A program made the position numbers and the translations under genes. From the NCBI RefSeq assembly GCF_007559025.1, contig NZ_CP041765.1, forward strand, positions 2,848,679 to 2,912,678: a DNA stretch of 64,000 bases. The letters are read 5' to 3'. Positions within the stretch are counted from its first letter, which is position 1. Every line of letters starts with the position of its first letter. The DNA comes from Tomitella fengzijianii. GTDB taxonomy: Bacteria > Actinomycetota > Actinomycetes > Mycobacteriales > Mycobacteriaceae. Shown piece after piece: positions 60,513 through 64,000 of the stretch. The notes under the pieces are model-generated. The model had not been told where the DNA came from. It searched no databases and was given only the letters and a program-made list of their open reading frames with translations.

Positions 60513-62141
60513 CTAGACGTCGAGCGTGGGCGCCCCGGTTTCGGAGCGGCCGGGCTCCGGTGCGTAGGCGGCGACGTCCTCGCGGGCGGGCCGCCTCCTC
60601 GCCGCGCCCCTCCCCGGCGCCAGCACTGCCATGAATACGGCCCCCACTGCGGCCGCACAGGCAAGTACCAGCCCCGCGCTCGCCACCCCGTCGAGGAACG
60701 CGCGCTCCGCGACGTCCTCGAGCACGCCCGCGGACGGCCCGGCGTGCTCGGCCACCGCGAGCGCGCCGGCGAGCGAGTCCTCCACCGGTCCGCGCGCCGC
60801 CGCCGGCAGCCTGTCGAGCACGGGTGCGATGCCGCTCGCGTAGCCGGCCGCCAGCAGGCTCCCCGCAACGGCGATGCCGAGACTGGCCCCCACCTCCCGG
60901 GTGGCGTCGTTGACGGCGGCTGCGACCCCCTGCTTGTCCGCGGGCGCCTCGGAGACGATCACGCCCGTGGCCGGCGCGGCGGTGAGCCCCAGCCCGGCGC
61001 TCATGATCAGCACCGGCCACAGCACGTCGACATAGCCGGAATCGGCGTCGATCCCGCGCAGCATCAGCAGGCCGAACGCGATAGCCGCCATCCCCGCCAC
61101 CATCACGGCCTTGAGGCCTACCCGCTCGGCGATCCGCGGCGACACCATGGCCACCAGCATCAGCGGAGCCATCATCGGCGCGATGGCCAGCGACGCGCCG
61201 AACGGGCTGTACCCCAGCACCAGCTGCAGGTATTGGATCAGGATGAGGAACACCCCGAAGGTGACGCCGAACTGCACCGTCAGCGACAGCGCGCCCGCGG
61301 AGAACCCCCTGCTGCGGAACAACCGCACGTCCAGCAACGGCTCGCGCATGCGCAGCTGCGTCACGACGAACGCGACCACGAGCACCAGCCCCCCGCCGAT
61401 CGTCGCGAGCACGGGTACGGACGCCCAGCCGTGCTCCGGCCCCGAGATGATGCCGAACACGAGGAGCCCCAGCCCGGCGGCCACCAGCACGCCGCCGACC
61501 GCGTCGATCCGCGGCGGAACGGGCGAACGCGACTCCGGCAGCGTCAGCACGCACAGGAGCATCACCGCGCCGGCGGCCGACAGCACGATGAAGATCGACT
61601 CCCACGACCACACCTGCACCAGCGCCCCGGAGCCCACGATTCCGACCACCCCCGCCGCTCCGGCCACCCCGGCCCACAAGCCGATGGCGCCCGCCCGGCG
61701 GTCGGCGGGCAGGAGGCCGGTCAGCAGCGACAGCGTGGACGGCATCACCGCGGCGGCACCGGCCCCCGCCAGCACGCGGGCGGCGATGATCCACACCGGC
61801 TCCTGCACCAACAGCGGCAGCACCGACCCCGCGGTGAACACCGCCAGCCCGGCGACGAGCACCACCCGGCGGCCGTACCTGTCGCCCACGGCGCCGGCGG
61901 GCAGCACCAGGCACGCGAGCGCGAGGGTGTAGCCGTCGACAATCCAGGTGAGCTGCGCCTGCGTGGCGCCGGAGGCCGTGGCGATGTCCGGAAGCGCGGT
62001 GTAGAGGGCTGCCATCGAGGCGATGATGACCGCCACCGCGGCGCACGCCACGGTGACGATCCACCCGCGAGCCGCGGCCCCCGGCACGGATGCGCCCGGG
62101 CCGGTCACGCCAGGCGTTTCCTTGGCCACCACGTCCGTCAT
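60513..62141 (-). CDS. MFS transporter, DHA2/EmrB-QacA drug efflux family
   Basis: A 542-residue proton-driven exporter with about 14 membrane helices. Motif A is DRYGRRVVL after TM2 and motif C-like glycines (AGVAGAAGVVGIVGSGALV) lie in TM5. DATREVGASLGIAVAGSLLAA is the typical late motif of DHA2 proteins. The ATG at 62141 has GAGGGAG eight bases upstream. It diverges from a TetR regulator, with a perfect palindrome between them, so it is probably repressed by it. Substrates are unknown; quaternary amines and dyes are usual for the family. Confidence 0.92.
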   Translation of the reverse strand: MTDVVAKETPGVTGPGASVPGAAARGWIVTVACAAVAVIIASMAALYTALPDIATASGATQAQLTWIVDGYTLALACLVLPAGAVGDRYGRRVVLVAGLAVFTAGSVLPLLVQEPVWIIAARVLAGAGAAAVMPSTLSLLTGLLPADRRAGAIGLWAGVAGAAGVVGIVGSGALVQVWSWESIFIVLSAAGAVMLLCVLTLPESRSPVPPRIDAVGGVLVAAGLGLLVFGIISGPEHGWASVPVLATIGGGLVLVVAFVVTQLRMREPLLDVRLFRSRGFSAGALSLTVQFGVTFGVFLILIQYLQLVLGYSPFGASLAIAPMMAPLMLVAMVSPRIAERVGLKAVMVAGMAAIAFGLLMLRGIDADSGYVDVLWPVLIMSAGLGLTAAPATGVIVSEAPADKQGVAAAVNDATREVGASLGIAVAGSLLAAGYASGIAPVLDRLPAAARGPVEDSLAGALAVAEHAGPSAGVLEDVAERAFLDGVASAGLVLACAAAVGAVFMAVLAPGRGAARRRPAREDVAAYAPEPGRSETGAPTLDV

Positions 62142-62180
62142 CGCTGCGCTCCCTCGGCCGTCCGAACCCGTCGCCAATTT

Positions 62181-62199
62181 ACGCTACAGTCCGTAGCGT
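62181..62199. promoter_or_regulatory. Palindromic operator between MFS and TetR genes
   Basis: ACGCTAC-AGTCC-GTAGCGT is a perfect 7-5-7 inverted repeat, followed by an AT-richer stretch (GATACAAACGGTTTCGTTTC). Its place in the divergent gap fits a TetR operator controlling both genes. Confidence 0.7.
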
Positions 62200-62271
62200 T
62201 TCGATACAAACGGTTTCGTTTCTTGAACCGGAACGGTGCGCTCGCCGGAAAGCCGGGCCATACTGACGACG

Positions 62272-62964
62272 ATGATCGCGAAGCAACCTCCCCCCGCCCC
62301 CGCCGCCGACGGCCCCGGGGAGCCCGCCGACGAGGACCCCCGGCGCCGGCGCTCGCGGTCGCGCCTGCTCGACGCCGCGACGAACCTGCTCAGCTCCGGC
62401 GGAGTGGAAGCCGTGACCGTCGAGGCGGTGACGAAGGCCTCCAAAGTCGCGCGCACCACCCTGTACCGGCACTTCGACAACAGCGCCGCGCTGGTCACCG
62501 CGGCTTTCGAACGGCTCATCCCGCCAGTCGCGGCCCCACCGGCGCAGGGGACCACCCGCGAGCGGCTGATCACGCTGATGGACGCGATAGCCGAGTCGAT
62601 CGAAGGCGCACCCCTGCACCTGACAGTGTTCGGGTGGCTGGCGATAGGCCCGGACCGCGCCGCGGCGGGCGACACCGATGCCGATGCCGACACCGACGCC
62701 GCTTCTCTGCGCGAACGGGTTGTAGCCCAATACCGCGAGCCGTTCGACGCCCTGCTCGACAGCCCGGAGGTGCGCAAGGAGATCGGCGACTACGACAACA
62801 CGCTGGCCATGCTGCAGCTGACCGGCCCGATGGTGTTCGCGCGGCTGGCCGCGCTGCCGCCGGTCGACCGGGAACAGCGCGCACGGATCGTCGACGACTT
62901 CCTCACTGCGCGTCAGGCGCCCGCGACTGGTGCGCGAGAAGGGACTCGAACCCTCACGTCCTAG
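62272..62964 (+). CDS. TetR-family regulator of the adjacent MFS pump
   Basis: 230 residues. The N-terminal helix-turn-helix is SRSRLLDAATNLLSSGGVEA, VTVEAVTKASKVARTTLYRHFDN, at about 28-75. The helical effector domain follows; a short DTDADADTD repeat lies near 140. The last dozen residues (AREGTRTLTS) are read from the antisense strand of the tRNA-Leu fragment, so the natural C-terminus ends inside that tRNA sequence. The ATG at 62272 is the first in the gap. It probably binds the palindrome 62181-62199 and represses itself and the pump. Confidence 0.9.
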   Translation: MIAKQPPPAPAADGPGEPADEDPRRRRSRSRLLDAATNLLSSGGVEAVTVEAVTKASKVARTTLYRHFDNSAALVTAAFERLIPPVAAPPAQGTTRERLITLMDAIAESIEGAPLHLTVFGWLAIGPDRAAAGDTDADADTDAASLRERVVAQYREPFDALLDSPEVRKEIGDYDNTLAMLQLTGPMVFARLAALPPVDREQRARIVDDFLTARQAPATGAREGTRTLTS

Positions 62965-62984
62965 GACACTGGAACCTAAATCCC
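62928..62984 (-). tRNA. tRNA-Leu (TAG) 3' fragment, attachment-site remnant
   Basis: On the minus strand, from 62984 to 62928: anticodon loop TTTAGGT (anticodon TAG) with its 3' stem, the long leucine variable arm, T-arm GAGGG-TTCGAGT-CCCTT, 3' acceptor CTCGCGC, discriminator A and encoded CCA. No D-arm or 5' acceptor (GCGCGAG) precedes it, and similarity stops inside the anticodon stem. This is the classic debris left when a phage or island integrates into a tRNA 3' half. The intact tRNA should lie beyond the right edge. Confidence 0.85.
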
Positions 62985-62998
62985 ATCTAGGGTGCAGG

Positions 62999-63193
62999 TC
63001 AGGGCATCGAAAAGCCGTTTACCAGCAGATATACCTCACCTGACATCACCCGACATACCCCTGTTTGGTGGTCAAGTGTGGGCAAAATGTGGGCACGGAT
63101 GAGTTGGCAAGGATGCGACGGAGGAGCGTCCGCGGCAGCACAGCATGAAGCGAGGCCGATGCCCTCGGGAGTGGGCACCGACCCCGCCACCAC
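62999..63193 (-). CDS. Possible small ORF, unrecognised
   Basis: A 64-codon reading frame whose GTG shares its first base with the upstream primase-like stop (TAGTG), which would allow coupling. The product has no recognisable motif (ends EVYLLVNGFSMP), and the frame spans the TGTGGGCA repeats, so it may be noncoding attachment-site DNA. Low confidence. Confidence 0.25.
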   Translation of the reverse strand: MVAGSVPTPEGIGLASCCAAADAPPSHPCQLIRAHILPTLDHQTGVCRVMSGEVYLLVNGFSMP

Positions 63194-63741
63194 TACGACG
63201 CGGCCGACGCCCCCACGGTTCCCTCGATCTCGAACCGGTCCCCCGTCACGGCGATGAACCGGGCGCGCGAGTACGTCTCCACGGCACCGCCACCGACGAC
63301 GCGACGACGGCCGGGAGCCTCAGGGGCGCGGTGGAACACGTGCACACCGTCACCCGACATGCTGCGCTCGGTGTAGATGATGCTGCCCGCCGGCAACTGC
63401 GTGATCGCGTCGACGGCCCACGGTGCCAGGACGTCACCCTGCAAGCAGTGATCGAGGTCGAGACACGCGAGGCCGTCACCGAGCATCACGCCGTGCGGCA
63501 AGTGCTTCACCCGGTCGAACGTGGTCCAGGTGCGCGGGTCGATGGGCGATGCGGACCGGCCACCGACTTGCACCGGGCGCTTGCCGATACGCGCCGCCCA
63601 GCGGGCTACCGACGTCATCGCGTACGGCAGCTGGCGGGCGCGGTGGGCACGCTGGCGGCACCGCGAAGTGCAGAACCGCGGTGACCGGCCAGGGCGGTCC
63701 CGGTGGAAGTCGGCGGCGCACTGCTGGCACGTGAACCTCAT
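63193..63741 (-). CDS. Phage-type zinc-ribbon / primase-polymerase-like protein
   Basis: 182 residues. The N-terminal zinc ribbon uses Cys5, Cys8, Cys24 and Cys28 (CQQC and CTSRC) in a basic segment. The remainder resembles the N-terminal part of phage bifunctional primase/polymerases: TWTTFDRVKHLPHGVMLGDG, then LACLDLDHC with the Asp pair and IYTERSMSGDGVHVFHR. It is short for a full enzyme and has no helicase domain, so it may be a truncated or split form, or a separate accessory protein. The ATG at 63741 is clear. It is carried by the integrated element. Confidence 0.65.
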   Translation of the reverse strand: MRFTCQQCAADFHRDRPGRSPRFCTSRCRQRAHRARQLPYAMTSVARWAARIGKRPVQVGGRSASPIDPRTWTTFDRVKHLPHGVMLGDGLACLDLDHCLQGDVLAPWAVDAITQLPAGSIIYTERSMSGDGVHVFHRAPEAPGRRRVVGGGAVETYSRARFIAVTGDRFEIEGTVGASAAS

Positions 63742-64000
63742 ACACGCATTCTACCTGCGCGTTGTCACGATAGGAGGCATTGACCAGGGATGCAGTGAGA
63801 GGGTGCTGAACCGAGGCTGTGAGAGCCGATCTGCCGATCCCGGCAAGGGATCACACGCGGGGCGCTGCGATAGGCGCTCAGGGGGCGAAATAGGGGCCTG
63901 CCAGGGGCTACGCGCAGCCGCGTGGAAAAAGTCCAGAGAGATATTGGCCGTATGGCCGAGGAGGGGCCGGACCAGTGCGTATGGTGACCGCCCCTGCCCC
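63742..64000. other. Element DNA without a recognised gene
   Basis: No reading frame here has protein-like character. The 259 bases may hold the promoter of the leftward primase-like gene or the 3' end of a gene cut by the window edge. Confidence 0.4.

Larger units (their letters stand above)
62928..64000. mobile_element. Left end of an integrated phage or island
   Basis: The element begins at the tRNA-Leu 3' fragment and extends past the window. Content seen: non-host-like intergenic DNA with TGTGGGCA twice at an 11-base period (63077-63084, 63088-63095), which could be integrase arm sites, and a phage-type zinc-ribbon/primase-like gene. No integrase is visible in the 1 kb available; it may lie at the other end. 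Confidence 0.7.

Overview
The window is a piece of chromosome from a high-GC, mycolic-acid-type actinobacterium (order Mycobacteriales). The evidence is the single-chain type I fatty acid synthase of about 3,100 residues followed by acpS, a CmrA-like mycolate reductase next to oligoribonuclease, a mycothiol-linked CPWC nitroreductase-like protein, a group II truncated haemoglobin, a 180-kDa-class NAD-glutamate dehydrogenase and an Ig-YkuD L,D-transpeptidase. From memory, gene order follows two blocks of the Mycobacterium tuberculosis chromosome: nei-rpiB-DsbA-like-pepN-HNH-glbO-thioesterase-gdh-EttA-ssb (around Rv2464c-Rv2478c), and cmrA-orn-tRNA-His-ldt-bcp-acpS-fas (around Rv2509-Rv2524c). 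I cannot name the genus; Gordonia, Tsukamurella, Dietzia, Tomitella and relatives are all possible.

Layout. 1-4012: a leftward glycine-betaine/proline-type ABC importer (ATPase, permease, two tandem lipoprotein binding proteins), whose ATPase gene carries a -1 frameshift in a C6/G6 run. 4305-14357: DNA repair, pentose phosphate, redox, peptidase, oxidase-accessory and haemoglobin genes. 14382-23824: a leftward series with translationally coupled overlaps: EttA, thioesterase, giant glutamate dehydrogenase, second thioesterase, and then, after gaps, a second SSB. 24033-28718: a CopD-CtaG fusion, tRNA-Arg, and a coupled type VII-secretion-like pair (small helical protein plus DUF1023 hydrolase). 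28801-36000: accessory metabolism: universal stress protein, orphan ectoine hydroxylase, PadR regulator with FadH-type reductase, and two tandem secreted lipases. 36101-42647: alcohol dehydrogenase, CmrA, Orn, tRNA-His, a PLP dehydratase, a secreted protein of unknown function, L,D-transpeptidase and tRNA-Lys. 42798-50235: a second coupled small-helical-protein/lipoprotein pair, Bcp, a MacB-like ABC exporter divergent from a histidine kinase/response regulator pair, TetR and VOC proteins. 50363-60120: acpS and fas. 60513-62964: a divergent MFS pump/TetR pair. 62928-64000: a 3' fragment of tRNA-Leu(TAG) followed by phage-type DNA, read here as the left end of an integrated element that runs past the window.

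How it fits together. Most of the window is conserved core: fatty-acid and mycolate synthesis, nitrogen and redox metabolism, and cell-wall cross-linking. Two themes sit on top of it. The first is osmoprotection, from betaine uptake and ectoine hydroxylation. The second is secretion-linked accessory pairs placed just after tRNA genes. Several intergenic inverted repeats look like operators (upstream of fas, PadR, the lipases, and MFS/TetR). Others look like terminators or small palindromic repeat elements.
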